Source of the DNA: CAYUCJ01 sp049282265
Lineage (GTDB): Bacteria; Desulfobacterota; DSM-4660; Desulfatiglandales; Desulfatiglandaceae
Reading direction: 5' to 3'
NCBI GenBank assembly: GCA_049282265.1
Contig: JBAPTR010000091.1
Span: forward strand, 1 to 59,636
DNA: 59,636 nucleotides
This document shows positions 16,135 to 25,264 of the stretch, piece after piece. The translations under genes were made by a program, and so were the position numbers. The notes beneath the pieces were generated by a model. That model ran no database searches. It was not told the DNA's origin and saw only the letters and a program-made list of their open reading frames with translations. Numbering within the stretch: the stretch's first letter is position 1; each line of letters starts with the position of its first letter.

Positions 16135-17584
16135 CCCTTACGATTTCTTCTGTTTTTTCAGACACCTTGACACGATCATCCATCCTCAATCCGCAGACCC
16201 AGAGAATCCGGTTCCCACAGGCCAGGATCGGAATCCTTGACCGCACCCGGCTCGGGATCTTGAGATCCACGAAAAAATCCTTCAGCTTCTTGTGCCCCGT
16301 CATCCCCAGTGGAACAAACCTGTCGCCGGGGCGAAAATTTCGCATGATCAGAGGAAAGGTAATCTCAGCCGCGTCAAAACAGGCGGTCCAGGGCGCGTTT
16401 TCCGTGAAGGCCGGGGTTTCATCCGACAACCTTTCCACGAGAACAATGGCGTCCACACCCGGGATCGAAAAGCGTCCCGGACCCTTAAGGATGCACGCAT
16501 AGTCAGACTGCTCGGCCTGGAGGAATCTTCCCAGTACCATGTGGTCGTAGGTGCGTCTTACCGTCAATCCCCTCGGCAGGTGGACCTCTGCCTGGGGACG
16601 CTTTGCCAGAACCAGCCTTTCGATGGCATTGATCTGCCTTTGGGTCAGCCCGTCGGGGTTTCCACCCGCGCCGCTGACGCAATGGCGTATGACGCGGTTT
16701 CTGATGGCATTATCGAGTTTCCGAAACGCCGGCACTGCAATGGACACCTGATCATCTGAAGGGAATGTCGCCTCTTTTTTCACCCATGCCTTGGCTAGTC
16801 CCTCCAGGTATTCATGGTCCGCTCGCAGCCTGTCGGCCGTCAAAGCAAGAATATCGACCACCCGAGGCTGATACTCCCGGAGTTTCGGCAACAGGTCCAG
16901 ACGAATCCGGTTCCTCAGGAAACGGCTTTCCAGATTGGTCGGATCCCTCTTGAAGGGAAGTTCCCGTTTACGGATATAGCTTTCAATTTCCGAGCGCCTC
17001 AATTCCAGGAGAGGCCTGATAAATGTGGCGTCCCTGATGGGCCGAATACCCGACAATCCTGCCGAACCACTGCCTCTCAGGAGTCTCATAACGACGGTCT
17101 CCGCCTGGTCATTTCGCTGGTGTCCCAGAGCGATTTTCCGGGCCGAAAACTTTTCTCCTGCTTCTTCGAGAAAGGCATATCTCTGTTTTCTCGCCCTTGC
17201 CTCAAGAGACTTGCCTTGATGGAGCTTTCCTTCCCCGGTTACAAAGGACAAACCCATCGATTCGGCCATGGATTCAACAAATGCGGTCTCCTCTTTGTCT
17301 TCACCCGGCCTGAGGCCGTGATCAAAATGGGCCACAAATAATGCAACACCCAGGGTTTTTCTCAGTGTATAAAGGATATGCAGAAGACAGATGGAATCCG
17401 GGCCCCCGGACACGGCAACCACCACCCTGTCACCCCTTGTGATGAGGCGGTATTTGCGAATCGTGTCCAGTACTTTTTTGACCGTATCTCCGACCGAAGA
17501 CGGCATCTTCTCCAGGCCTCCGACAACCTGCTGCAGGCTGCACTCCCAGCTGTTTTTCACACCTTTCTGCAATAAATCTAGCAT
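16100..17584 (-). CDS. tilS: tRNA(Ile)-lysidine synthetase
   Basis: About 494 aa. The N-terminal PP-loop ATPase motif SGGPDSICLLH and LGHQRNDQAETV are typical of TilS, which adds lysine to C34 of the CAU-anticodon isoleucine tRNA. The C-terminal domain ends with RNFRPGDRFVPLGMTGHKKLKDFF, the tRNA-contacting TilS-C signature. ATG 17584 is used; a TTG at 17596 would add four residues. No strong ribosome site is visible. Confidence 0.92.
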   Translation of the reverse strand: MLDLLQKGVKNSWECSLQQVVGGLEKMPSSVGDTVKKVLDTIRKYRLITRGDRVVVAVSGGPDSICLLHILYTLRKTLGVALFVAHFDHGLRPGEDKEETAFVESMAESMGLSFVTGEGKLHQGKSLEARARKQRYAFLEEAGEKFSARKIALGHQRNDQAETVVMRLLRGSGSAGLSGIRPIRDATFIRPLLELRRSEIESYIRKRELPFKRDPTNLESRFLRNRIRLDLLPKLREYQPRVVDILALTADRLRADHEYLEGLAKAWVKKEATFPSDDQVSIAVPAFRKLDNAIRNRVIRHCVSGAGGNPDGLTQRQINAIERLVLAKRPQAEVHLPRGLTVRRTYDHMVLGRFLQAEQSDYACILKGPGRFSIPGVDAIVLVERLSDETPAFTENAPWTACFDAAEITFPLIMRNFRPGDRFVPLGMTGHKKLKDFFVDLKIPSRVRSRIPILACGNRILWVCGLRMDDRVKVSEKTEEIVRVTFPKGISLHP

Positions 17585-17897
17585 GGCACTGATCAAAATT
17601 CAAGATTCCCTTTCAGGGACAGGCTATTACCCCTTCCCTGATTCACCATCAAAAAAGATGAAACAGCTCGTTGAGCTTGTACGAGGATTGGGTGGTGCTG
17701 ATGAATCGGGAGCCGGCAAAGGATTAGCTTATACTGCCGGGGTTGGAGCAAGATGACAGGGAAATCAGGTGGTGGATTTGGGGAGAGACTCCGTCGTTGA
17801 CACACTCTGGGAATTTCATTATGCTCCCGCCATGGAAAGATCCAATTTCTTAGACAGCCCTTCAACCGATGGTTTTGACGAGAAAGGAAGGCCTATC
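17585..17897. other. Divergent intergenic region with operator-like palindromes
   Basis: These 313 bases separate tilS from the ornithine cyclodeaminase gene. Near the tilS side lie TCCCT-ttc-AGGGA (17607-17619) and the overlapping pair CAGGGA (17614-17619)/TCCCTG (17635-17640). These could be an operator or a hairpin in the leader. No confident promoter or small gene was found. Confidence 0.35.
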
Positions 17898-19013
17898 ATG
17901 TCTGTTATATTACCTGAATTCACACCACCCGACTTTTCAACACGGCCCCTGGCCTCTTCACCTCCGGCAAAGGTTGAGGCCGCACCCCGGGACGGCGTGG
18001 CGCCGGACGGCTTTCATGGCACATCCAACTACCCGGAATATGTCCGTATCGGCAACGGGAAGTGGCTGTTGCCACGGGAAAGCCGCATGGATTGCTGCAT
18101 TGTGCTCAAGGGTGAAACCCTGGATGTAGTGGAAGCGAGGAGGTTAAAAAAGGGTGACCCTGTGGTGGTCGGCAGGACGGAAAACGGCGAGGAGGGTATC
18201 CTCGTGCACACCACGGGGTTTGATTCAACCTCGGGGGAACGGGAAGAGAAGTTTTCTTTCCGGACCCGCGGGACACGCGAGACCCCGTTTTCCCGTTCCT
18301 ATGACCAGCTCTATAATATCCTGCGGCATGACAGGGACCACGGTCATATTGTCTGGGTCATGGGACCCGCCGTGGCCTTCGACAAAGACAGCCGCGATGC
18401 CATGCAGGGACTCATAGAAAGCGGTTATTGTCACGCCCTGATGGCGGGGAACGCGCTGGCCACCCATGATCTCGAGGGGGGGCACTTCAGGACCGGCCTC
18501 GGTCAGGACATCTATACCCAGGCCCTTCAGCCTCTGGGGCACTACAATCATCTGGACGTATTGAACGCCGTCAGGCGAGCGGGTTCCATCAAAGAGGCCA
18601 TTGCCGAATTGGGAATAAAGGACGGCATTATCTATGCCTGTGAAAAATGCCATGTGCCTTATGTACTTGCTGGATCGATCCGGGATGACGGCCCGCTTCC
18701 GGAAATCATAGCCGATGTGTACGAGGCCCAGGATACCATGCGAAGCCATGCGCGAAAGGCAACCACGGTTATCACGCTGGCCACCCAGCTCCACTCCATA
18801 GCATTCGGGAACATGACACCCAGTTACCACATCGAGGAAGACGGCACCGTGCGACCGGTCTTTTTCTATATTGTGGACATGACCGAATTCAGCGCGGACA
18901 AACTGGCCAACCGGGGCTCCGCTCAGGCAGTGGCTATCTTGACCAATGTCCAGGATTTCATGATCAACCTCTGGAACAACCTGGCCAAAAAACCCTGTTC
19001 ATGTGAGGGTTGA
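17898..19013 (+). CDS. NAD-type ornithine cyclodeaminase-like protein (LOR/SDH domain)
   Basis: 371 aa of the TIGR00300 family, named for a domain of lysine-ketoglutarate reductase/saccharopine dehydrogenase. Archaeal and cyanobacterial members (the ArgZ/AgrE C-terminal domain) act as ornithine cyclodeaminases making proline. Recognisable blocks are GTSNYPEYVRIG, WVMGPAVAFDKDSR, LMAGNALATHDLEGG and GSIRDDGPLPEI. The start follows GAAAGGAAGG. An arginase gene begins just after its stop, so the pair would convert arginine to ornithine and then proline. The function is inferred from family and context. Confidence 0.75.
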   Translation: MSVILPEFTPPDFSTRPLASSPPAKVEAAPRDGVAPDGFHGTSNYPEYVRIGNGKWLLPRESRMDCCIVLKGETLDVVEARRLKKGDPVVVGRTENGEEGILVHTTGFDSTSGEREEKFSFRTRGTRETPFSRSYDQLYNILRHDRDHGHIVWVMGPAVAFDKDSRDAMQGLIESGYCHALMAGNALATHDLEGGHFRTGLGQDIYTQALQPLGHYNHLDVLNAVRRAGSIKEAIAELGIKDGIIYACEKCHVPYVLAGSIRDDGPLPEIIADVYEAQDTMRSHARKATTVITLATQLHSIAFGNMTPSYHIEEDGTVRPVFFYIVDMTEFSADKLANRGSAQAVAILTNVQDFMINLWNNLAKKPCSCEG

Positions 19014-19041
19014 GGGTTCGGTCAAGCTCAAAGGGGTCGAG

Positions 19042-19932
19042 ATGAGGATGATGGACAGGACCATTCGCATTATCGGGATACCAACGGATCTGGGCCAATC
19101 TCACCGGGGGGTGGATGTGGGTCCGAGCGCTGTGCGATATGCTGGGCTATCGGAGAGACTGAGCCGCCTGGGGTACAGGATAGAGGATGCAGGCAACATC
19201 CCCGTTCCGGTGAGGGCAGTCCTGAAAACCGGGGAACTGTTACCGGCGGTCAGACTGGCATGCCAAGCGGCCTATGACGCGGCCCGGAAGGCGATTGCGG
19301 AGGGTTGCCTGCCGCTCTTTCTGGGAGGCGACCACTCCATTTCCATAGGGACCATAGGCGGCATTACACATGAGTCACCCGTGGGCGTGGTATGGGTGGA
19401 CGCCCACGGCGATTTCAACACGCCGGAAACCTCCAAGTCGGCCAACATTCATGGTATGGCCCTGGCCGTTTTGACCGGCCGAGGCTTTCCGGAGCTGGTT
19501 CAGATCGGGAGGGACGGCGCCAAACTGGAGCCCCGGAACGTGGCCCTCATCGGTGTACGTGACGTGGACTCCGATGAAAGAAAAATGCTCAAGGAAAGCG
19601 GTGTCGGTATCTATACCATGCGCGATGTGGATGAGCGGGGTATCAGCAGTATTGCCCATGAGGCCCTCGAACGGTTGCACCATTTGTCCCGGATCCACGT
19701 AAGCCTCGATATGGACAGCCTTGATCCCATGGATGCCTCCGGGGTAGGCACACCTGTCCCGGGCGGTCTGACCTACCGGGAGGCCCACCTCCTGATGGAG
19801 ATTATCGCCGATAAGGGGACCCCGGTTTCCATGGACATCGTAGAAATCAATCCCATCATCGATGCACACAATCACACCGGGAAGATAGCCGTGGACCTGG
19901 CCGCATCCCTATTCGGAAAGACCATCCTTTAA
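19042..19932 (+). CDS. rocF: Arginase
   Basis: 296 aa, ureohydrolase family. The dimanganese site motifs are GGDHSISIG, DAHGDFNTP with SANIHGM, and SLDMDSLDPMDASG. The N-terminal GVDVGPSAVR and the NTPETSKSANIHG pattern fit arginase better than agmatinase. It hydrolyses arginine to ornithine and urea. It sits 28 bases after the cyclodeaminase gene and is probably cotranscribed with it. ATG 19042 is preferred over upstream in-frame starts. Confidence 0.85.
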   Translation: MRMMDRTIRIIGIPTDLGQSHRGVDVGPSAVRYAGLSERLSRLGYRIEDAGNIPVPVRAVLKTGELLPAVRLACQAAYDAARKAIAEGCLPLFLGGDHSISIGTIGGITHESPVGVVWVDAHGDFNTPETSKSANIHGMALAVLTGRGFPELVQIGRDGAKLEPRNVALIGVRDVDSDERKMLKESGVGIYTMRDVDERGISSIAHEALERLHHLSRIHVSLDMDSLDPMDASGVGTPVPGGLTYREAHLLMEIIADKGTPVSMDIVEINPIIDAHNHTGKIAVDLAASLFGKTIL

Positions 19933-20004
19933 CATATCGCTATTTCAGGGGCGAGGACATCCTTCCCGATTTCTTGATATAACCCGCAGTATCGGAGAAA
20001 ACCT

Positions 20005-20892
20005 TTGGACAAACGCGTAGTTAGAGCGGACTGGCTCCTTATGCTTACGGCCCTCATATGGGGCACTGCCTTCGTGGCCCAGCGGGCGGGCATGGCCCAT
20101 GTGGGCGCCTTCACCTTCAACGGTGTCCGGTTTGCCCTCGGTCTGCTCGTCCTCCTCCCCTTCATCATCAGGCGACCCAAGGCCTTCACGCAGGGCACAA
20201 ATCCGGGCAGTTCGCAAAGGGCCACCCGGTCACAGGCCTTCTGGGGGGGTGGGCTGGCGGGACTGGTCCTTTTCATCGGGGCGGCCCTTCAACAGATGGG
20301 GCTGGTCTACACAACAGCGGGGAAGGCCGGTTTCATCACGGGGCTCTATGTGATTATCGTCCCGATCCTGGGACTCTTCTTAGGTTTCAGGCCTGGGAGG
20401 GGTGGATGGCTGGGGGCATGCCTGGCGGTGGTAGGCCTCTATTTGCTGAGCGTTACCAGGGGCTTCACTCTCGCTCCGGGAGACCTGCTAGTGCTTGTGG
20501 GCGCATTCTTCTGGGCCGCCCATGTCCTGATCCTGGGGTGGCTTTCACCCAAGATGAACAGGGTCCGGCTGGCCTGCGCCCAGTATGCGATCTGTTCGTG
20601 TCTGAGTCTCGTTTGCGCGGATCTGTTTGAGGAGATAACCGTAAATGGATTGATGGGAGGGGCCATTCCCATCCTTTACGGAGGCATCATGTCCGTAGGC
20701 GTGGCCTATACCCTCCAGGTTGTGGCCCAGAGGTACGCGCCCCCGGTCCATGCGGCCATCATTTTGAGCCTGGAATCGGTGTTCGCGGCCCTTGCCGGCT
20801 GGGTTATCCTGGGGGAAGTGATGTCCATCCGCGGTATGATAGGGGCGGGGCTCATGCTGGCGGGCATGCTGATCGCTCAGCTATGGGCGTGA
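20005..20892 (+). CDS. EamA/DMT-family transporter
   Basis: 295 aa with about ten hydrophobic segments in two EamA halves, the first beginning DWLLMLTALIWGTAFVAQR. Members export amino acids or related metabolites, but the substrate cannot be read from sequence. The start is a TTG with CGGAGAAAA upstream. Position after arginase hints at a role in amino-acid handling, which is weak evidence. Its last 12 bases overlap the 3' end of the minus-strand SHMT-like gene. Confidence 0.88.
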   Translation: MDKRVVRADWLLMLTALIWGTAFVAQRAGMAHVGAFTFNGVRFALGLLVLLPFIIRRPKAFTQGTNPGSSQRATRSQAFWGGGLAGLVLFIGAALQQMGLVYTTAGKAGFITGLYVIIVPILGLFLGFRPGRGGWLGACLAVVGLYLLSVTRGFTLAPGDLLVLVGAFFWAAHVLILGWLSPKMNRVRLACAQYAICSCLSLVCADLFEEITVNGLMGGAIPILYGGIMSVGVAYTLQVVAQRYAPPVHAAIILSLESVFAALAGWVILGEVMSIRGMIGAGLMLAGMLIAQLWA

Positions 20893-22125
20893 AAACTGAA
20901 GGGGAAAATGCCTGCACATGTCCCTGACCTGATCTCTGGCCATCTGCTTTTCCGTTTTGCTGGAGGGTTTGGAAAGCACGCGATCTATCAGGTCGGCCAG
21001 TTTGCCCATCTCGGGTACTGACAGCCCCCTTGTGGTGACGGCCCCGGTGCCCAGACGCAGACCACTCGTTACTTCCGGCCCAAGGGGGTCGAAGGGAATG
21101 GCGTTTTTGTTGCAGGTGATACCCACATTTTCGAGTGATTCCTGTGCCGCAACCCCCGTCAACCCCTTCGATCTGAGATCAAGAAGTACAATGTGGGTGT
21201 CGGTCCCGCCACAGACAATCCGGTATCCCCTGTCCTTGAGGGCGGCTGCCAGGGCCCTGGCATTTTCAATAACCTTCCCCGCATAGGCCTTAAAGGCATC
21301 CGTGGATGCCAGCCTGAAGGTAACGGCCTTCCCGGCCATAAGATTGAGGTGCATGGAACCCTGTATGCCGGGGAAGACCGCGGAATCGATTTTCCGGGCG
21401 TATGTCTTTTTGCAGAGGATGATTCCACCCCGGCTTCCCTGAAGTGTCTTGTATCCCGTAAAGGTCACGAAATCTGCCAGGGGGACGGGCGACGGATAGA
21501 CCTTCCCGGCCACAAGCCCCGCCACGTGGGCGATGTCTGCCAGGAGACAGGCGCCTGCTTCATCGGCAATTTCCCTGAACCGCCTGAAATCAATGACCTT
21601 GGGGTAGGAACTCGCCCCACAGATCACCAATTTGGGTTTCACTCTGAGGGCAATATCACGGGCCGCGTCGTAATCGATAATTTCCGTTTCCGGATTGACA
21701 CCATAAGAGAATGACCTGAAATATTTCCCGCTGAAGGAGGCCTTATGCCCATGGGACAGGTGCCCGCCGGAGGCGAGGGCCATCCCCAGAATGGTGTCTC
21801 CCGGCTCAAGGGCGGCGAAATAGACGGCAAGATTGGCATTTGTGCCGCAGTGGGGTTGGACATTGGCGTGGTCTGCTCCGAAGAGTCTTTTCGCGCGCTC
21901 CACGGCGATTTTTTCAATAATATCCGCCTGGCGGTGTCCACCGTGATATCTGGCACCGGGGTACCCCTCTAGGGTCCTGTGGGCCAGAACGCTCCCTTGG
22001 ACATCCAGCACGGCCGCTGTTGAAAAATTGGCGGCGGCGTTCAGTTCAAGCGTCATGGCCTGGCTGGCCGCTTCATCTTCAATGGCCGATGCGATTTCAG
22101 GATCTACAGCATGAAGGTCATTCAT
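20881..22125 (-). CDS. Serine hydroxymethyltransferase paralogue with altered active site
   Basis: 414 aa, clearly of the SHMT fold (YANVQPH-like HANVQPHCG, DIAHVAGLVAG, NKNAIPFDP). Several catalytic positions differ from E. coli GlyA. IASENYTS is NAAANFST. The second Tyr of RYYGG is His (RYHGG). The THK that holds the PLP lysine is GYK (FTGYKTLQGSRGG). The Lys and the EGYPG Glu remain. This may use other beta-hydroxy amino acids (transaldolase or alpha-methylserine type) rather than serine and folate. It overlaps the upstream UspA-receiver gene by ATGA. Confidence 0.82.
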   Translation of the reverse strand: MNDLHAVDPEIASAIEDEAASQAMTLELNAAANFSTAAVLDVQGSVLAHRTLEGYPGARYHGGHRQADIIEKIAVERAKRLFGADHANVQPHCGTNANLAVYFAALEPGDTILGMALASGGHLSHGHKASFSGKYFRSFSYGVNPETEIIDYDAARDIALRVKPKLVICGASSYPKVIDFRRFREIADEAGACLLADIAHVAGLVAGKVYPSPVPLADFVTFTGYKTLQGSRGGIILCKKTYARKIDSAVFPGIQGSMHLNLMAGKAVTFRLASTDAFKAYAGKVIENARALAAALKDRGYRIVCGGTDTHIVLLDLRSKGLTGVAAQESLENVGITCNKNAIPFDPLGPEVTSGLRLGTGAVTTRGLSVPEMGKLADLIDRVLSKPSSKTEKQMARDQVRDMCRHFPLQFSRP

Positions 22126-22997
22126 TGCCTGCTTTTTTTCAGAGTGGCGCCGAACTGCTTTTCGTAGAGAGCCCCGAACCTCTCAAACCAACGCCACCAG
22201 GAGTTCTTTCCCTTTTCCACTGCTTCCAGAACATCATTCAGATAAACGGCGATGTTCCTCAGCTTTTCCTTCGGTACGTATGAGGCTGCCCCTTCTTTGT
22301 AAGCCTGCGCAGTGGTTTCCGGGCTCAAGGCATGGGCGGTCAGCATGACGGCAAGAATATTCCTGGCTTTGGCCAGTTTAAGCAATTCGAAACCATTGAC
22401 ACCCATAATATCCAGAATGGCCATGTCAAAGGACTGGCCTTCCAGAAGATCTTTCGCCTCGCCGGAGCTGGAGGCCTTGGCCACTTCACACATGGGAAGC
22501 AGCTCTTCCAGGGTTTCCAGAATGTCCGGCTCGTCGTCCACGATGAGGATCCTTTTCCCATCCAGAAGATTCCTCCTGACGATCACGCAGGTCTGATGGG
22601 TGGCGCTGCGGCAGACCCTGCCGCTGACATTCCCCAGCCCCTGGCTGCCCATGACGATCATGTTGACGTGGCATGCCTTGGCGTATTCTACGATCACATC
22701 GGCCGGATCCCCGAGGAGAATAGCCGTTTCAACCGGCTTGACTCCGTGCTCCTTTGCCTCGGTTTGGGCGCCGGCCATAATGTGATTTCCCATCAGGTTT
22801 ATGTAAACCTCCAGGGGGGGCTCTTTGATCTGCTCTACTCTGATATATTCCCCAAGCTCCTCGGGAATCCTTGCTTTTTTGACCACATGGAGAAGATGCA
22901 CCTCTGCGCCACTCTGTCTCGCGGCGTTCGCGGCAAAACGAATGGCATTAAAGGCGTCTTGGGACCCGTCTACCGGGACAAGAATTTTGTTTGCCAT
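22122..22997 (-). CDS. UspA domain fused to a response-regulator receiver domain
   Basis: 291 aa. Residues 1-145 are a universal stress protein domain (MANKILVPVDGSQ; nucleotide-binding loop GSQGLGNVSGRVCRSAT). Residues about 148-265 are a CheY-like receiver (KRILIVDDEPDI; phospho-acceptor Asp in DMAILDIMG; TAHA; Lys in YVPKEK). No DNA-binding output domain follows, only a short helical tail. It leads the SHMT-like gene and has a near-consensus promoter. It may gate stress or metabolite signals by protein contact. Confidence 0.88.
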   Translation of the reverse strand: MANKILVPVDGSQDAFNAIRFAANAARQSGAEVHLLHVVKKARIPEELGEYIRVEQIKEPPLEVYINLMGNHIMAGAQTEAKEHGVKPVETAILLGDPADVIVEYAKACHVNMIVMGSQGLGNVSGRVCRSATHQTCVIVRRNLLDGKRILIVDDEPDILETLEELLPMCEVAKASSSGEAKDLLEGQSFDMAILDIMGVNGFELLKLAKARNILAVMLTAHALSPETTAQAYKEGAASYVPKEKLRNIAVYLNDVLEAVEKGKNSWWRWFERFGALYEKQFGATLKKSRQ

Positions 22998-23302
22998 TTT
23001 GTCTTTTCTCCATATCTGGGGTTAACGTGCAGTCCTAAGAGGAAATATAGTCAAACAAAACTTGCAAGTCAACATGCATATTCTTCACTGGAGAAAGGCC
23101 TTTCTCAAAACGCACGGCCGGTCGCAGTAACCGCCTTCTTCCTTCGACCGCCGACCTGATGCGGCCTTTCGAGGATAGGAAATGCCGGCCCACGTGCTGC
23201 CACACGAGGCAAATCCCCTTGACAACATGCTTCCCTTGACTTAACAATCATAACATGAAGTTGGCGTGAAGGATGAGAAAGTATTAAGCAAAGGAGACCT
23301 GT
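22998..23302. other. Divergent intergenic region of the aldolase locus
   Basis: These 305 bases separate the UspA-receiver gene (-) from the LsrF-like gene (+). A strong minus-strand promoter lies at 23044-23072. For the plus strand only a weak candidate is seen, TTGACA (23219-23224) with TAACAA 17 bases on. No operator palindrome or small gene is evident. Confidence 0.45.
23044..23072 (-). promoter_or_regulatory. Near-consensus sigma-70 promoter
   Basis: On the minus strand TTGACT (forward 23067-23072), a 17-base spacer, then TATATT (forward 23044-23049). Five of six bases match the consensus at each hexamer. Transcription would start near 23037, about 40 bases before the UspA-receiver start codon. 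Confidence 0.7.
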
Positions 23303-24205
23303 ATGGCTGACGCAGAAGGCATCCTCGAAGCAAGGGGGGAAGGTGAACTCCCTCCGGAGGGACGACCCACGCGAAAGAAACCGATCAAGGGGGCCGATAC
23401 GCTCGACTGGGGAATGAGAAACAGGCTTTCTCAACTCATCCGGGACGACGGCCGCTGCCAGTTCTTGCCCATAGACCATGGGTATTTCCAGGGACCGACC
23501 CACTGTCTGGAGAGACCTGGGGAGACCATAAGGGATCTGCTTCCTTACGCCGACGGCCTCTTTGTGACCCGGGGCGTCCTGAGAACCTGCGTCGATCCGG
23601 ACGAGGGAACACCCATTATCCTGAGGGTGTCAGGCGCGACCAGCGTGGTGGGAAAGGACCTGGCCAATGAAGTGATTACAACCTCTTTGGAGGAGATGGT
23701 ACGGCTCAACGTGGCAGCTGTCGGCCTTTCCATCTTTGTGGGAAGCGCATATGAAAAAGAGACCCTGCAAAACCTTGCCGAGCTGGTCAACAGGTGCGAG
23801 GGCTACGGAATTCCTGTTATGGCCGTAACTGCTGTGGGAAAAGAGCTTTCCCAAAGGACGGCCCGTTACCTGTCGCTCTCCTGCCGCATCGCCGCTGAAC
23901 TGGGTGCCAAAATCGTCAAGACCTACTACTGCGAGGAAGACTTCGACAAGGTCGTTAGTGGGTGCCCCGTGCCCGTGGTCATGGCAGGGGGTCCAAAATG
24001 TGAAACAGCCCTTGAGGTATTCCAGTTTGTCTACGACGGCCTTCAGAAGGGGGCCATCGGTGTGAACCTGGGGCGAAATGTCTGGCAGCATCCGCATCCC
24101 GTGGCCATGATGAAGGCATTGAATGCCGTCATCCATGTCGATGCCACGCCGGAAGAGGCCTTCGAACTCTTTGAGGAGAGCAGGCAACCCGGGAAGGCGG
24201 AATGA
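23303..24205 (+). CDS. LsrF-like class I aldolase/thiolase
   Basis: 300 aa, DhnA-type aldolase family. It closely resembles E. coli LsrF, the thiolase that splits 3-hydroxy-5-phosphonooxypentane-2,4-dione in AI-2 breakdown. Shared blocks are LDWGMRNRLS, DHGYFQGPT, and KIVKTYYCEEDF, which carries the Schiff-base Lys. No other lsr genes are nearby, so the substrate may be a different phosphorylated ketone. AAAGGAGACC gives a good start. The ADH gene follows after 6 bases. Confidence 0.85.
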   Translation: MADAEGILEARGEGELPPEGRPTRKKPIKGADTLDWGMRNRLSQLIRDDGRCQFLPIDHGYFQGPTHCLERPGETIRDLLPYADGLFVTRGVLRTCVDPDEGTPIILRVSGATSVVGKDLANEVITTSLEEMVRLNVAAVGLSIFVGSAYEKETLQNLAELVNRCEGYGIPVMAVTAVGKELSQRTARYLSLSCRIAAELGAKIVKTYYCEEDFDKVVSGCPVPVVMAGGPKCETALEVFQFVYDGLQKGAIGVNLGRNVWQHPHPVAMMKALNAVIHVDATPEEAFELFEESRQPGKAE

Positions 24206-24211
24206 TCCACC

Positions 24212-25249
24212 ATGCGCGTCTTGATGTACTACAGTAACAGCGATGTGCGACTGGAAGAGATGCCCGTTCCGCAAATCGGCCCCGGGGAACTGCTCATGCA
24301 GGTCATGGCAAGCGGCATCTGCGGCAGCGACGTGATGGAATGGTACCGCCGGGACAAGGTCCCTCTGGTCCTGGGTCACGAGGTTGCCGGCGAGGTGGTA
24401 GAGGTGGGGAGGGGTGTTGAAAAATTCCGGCCCGGAGACCGGGTGGCCGCCACCCATCACGTCCCATGCAACACTTGCCATTATTGCTTGAGCGGTCATC
24501 CCACGGTTTGTGAAACCCTCTTGAGGGGGACGCACTTCGATCCAGGGGGGTTTGCCCAATACGTCCGCATCCCGGCCATTAATGTGGACCGGGGTGTCTT
24601 CCCTGTTCCGGTCGGCCTCACCTATGAAGAGGCCTCCTTCATGGAGCCGCTGGCCTGTGTCTTCCGGGGACAGATGAATGGCCGATTGAGACCCGGACAG
24701 TCGGTCCTTGTCCTCGGGAGCGGCATTTCCGGCCTCCTCCACGTGGGGCTGGCAAGGGCCCTGGGGGCGGGTCTCGTCGCCGCTGCGGACACCATTCCAT
24801 TTCGCATCAAAAAGGCCGGGGAGATGGGGGCGCGCCTGGCCGCTCAAGCTGACGAAGCCCTCGTTGAGAAACTTCGAGAAGCCAATGACGGCCGTCTTGC
24901 TGACCTTGTCATTGTCTGTTTTGAGGGCTTCATACCACTGGCCACAAGGTGCATCGAACGAGGCGGGACCATCCTCTTTTTCGGAGGGGCATCTGAAGGC
25001 GCCATGCTCCCGGCCACAATCAACGAGCTATTCTGGCGGACGGAGATCACCCTGACCAGCACCTATGCGGGGAGCCCGGCCGATTGCATAACGGCCCTTG
25101 ATCTGATCAAGGCGGGGACGATCCCCGTTGAAAAACTCGTAACACACCGGTTGAGCATGAATGAGGCCACCAGTGCTTTTGGGACGGTTTGTTCGCCGGG
25201 GGAACATGAATGTGTAAAGGTTATTGTTGAACCCCAACAGGGTTTGTGA
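24212..25249 (+). CDS. Zinc-dependent alcohol dehydrogenase (MDR family)
   Basis: 345 aa, threonine/sorbitol dehydrogenase-like. Catalytic zinc ligands are in GICGSD and GHEVAGEV; structural zinc Cys are in PCNTCHYCLSGHPTVC. The Rossmann motif reads VLVLGSGISGLLHVGLA. It oxidises a polyol or amino alcohol with NAD(P). Tight spacing to the LsrF-like gene (6 bases) and to the class II aldolase (15 bases) implies one operon acting on one carbon skeleton. Confidence 0.87.
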   Translation: MRVLMYYSNSDVRLEEMPVPQIGPGELLMQVMASGICGSDVMEWYRRDKVPLVLGHEVAGEVVEVGRGVEKFRPGDRVAATHHVPCNTCHYCLSGHPTVCETLLRGTHFDPGGFAQYVRIPAINVDRGVFPVPVGLTYEEASFMEPLACVFRGQMNGRLRPGQSVLVLGSGISGLLHVGLARALGAGLVAAADTIPFRIKKAGEMGARLAAQADEALVEKLREANDGRLADLVIVCFEGFIPLATRCIERGGTILFFGGASEGAMLPATINELFWRTEITLTSTYAGSPADCITALDLIKAGTIPVEKLVTHRLSMNEATSAFGTVCSPGEHECVKVIVEPQQGL

Positions 25250-25264
25250 AAGGAGGATCAGGCA

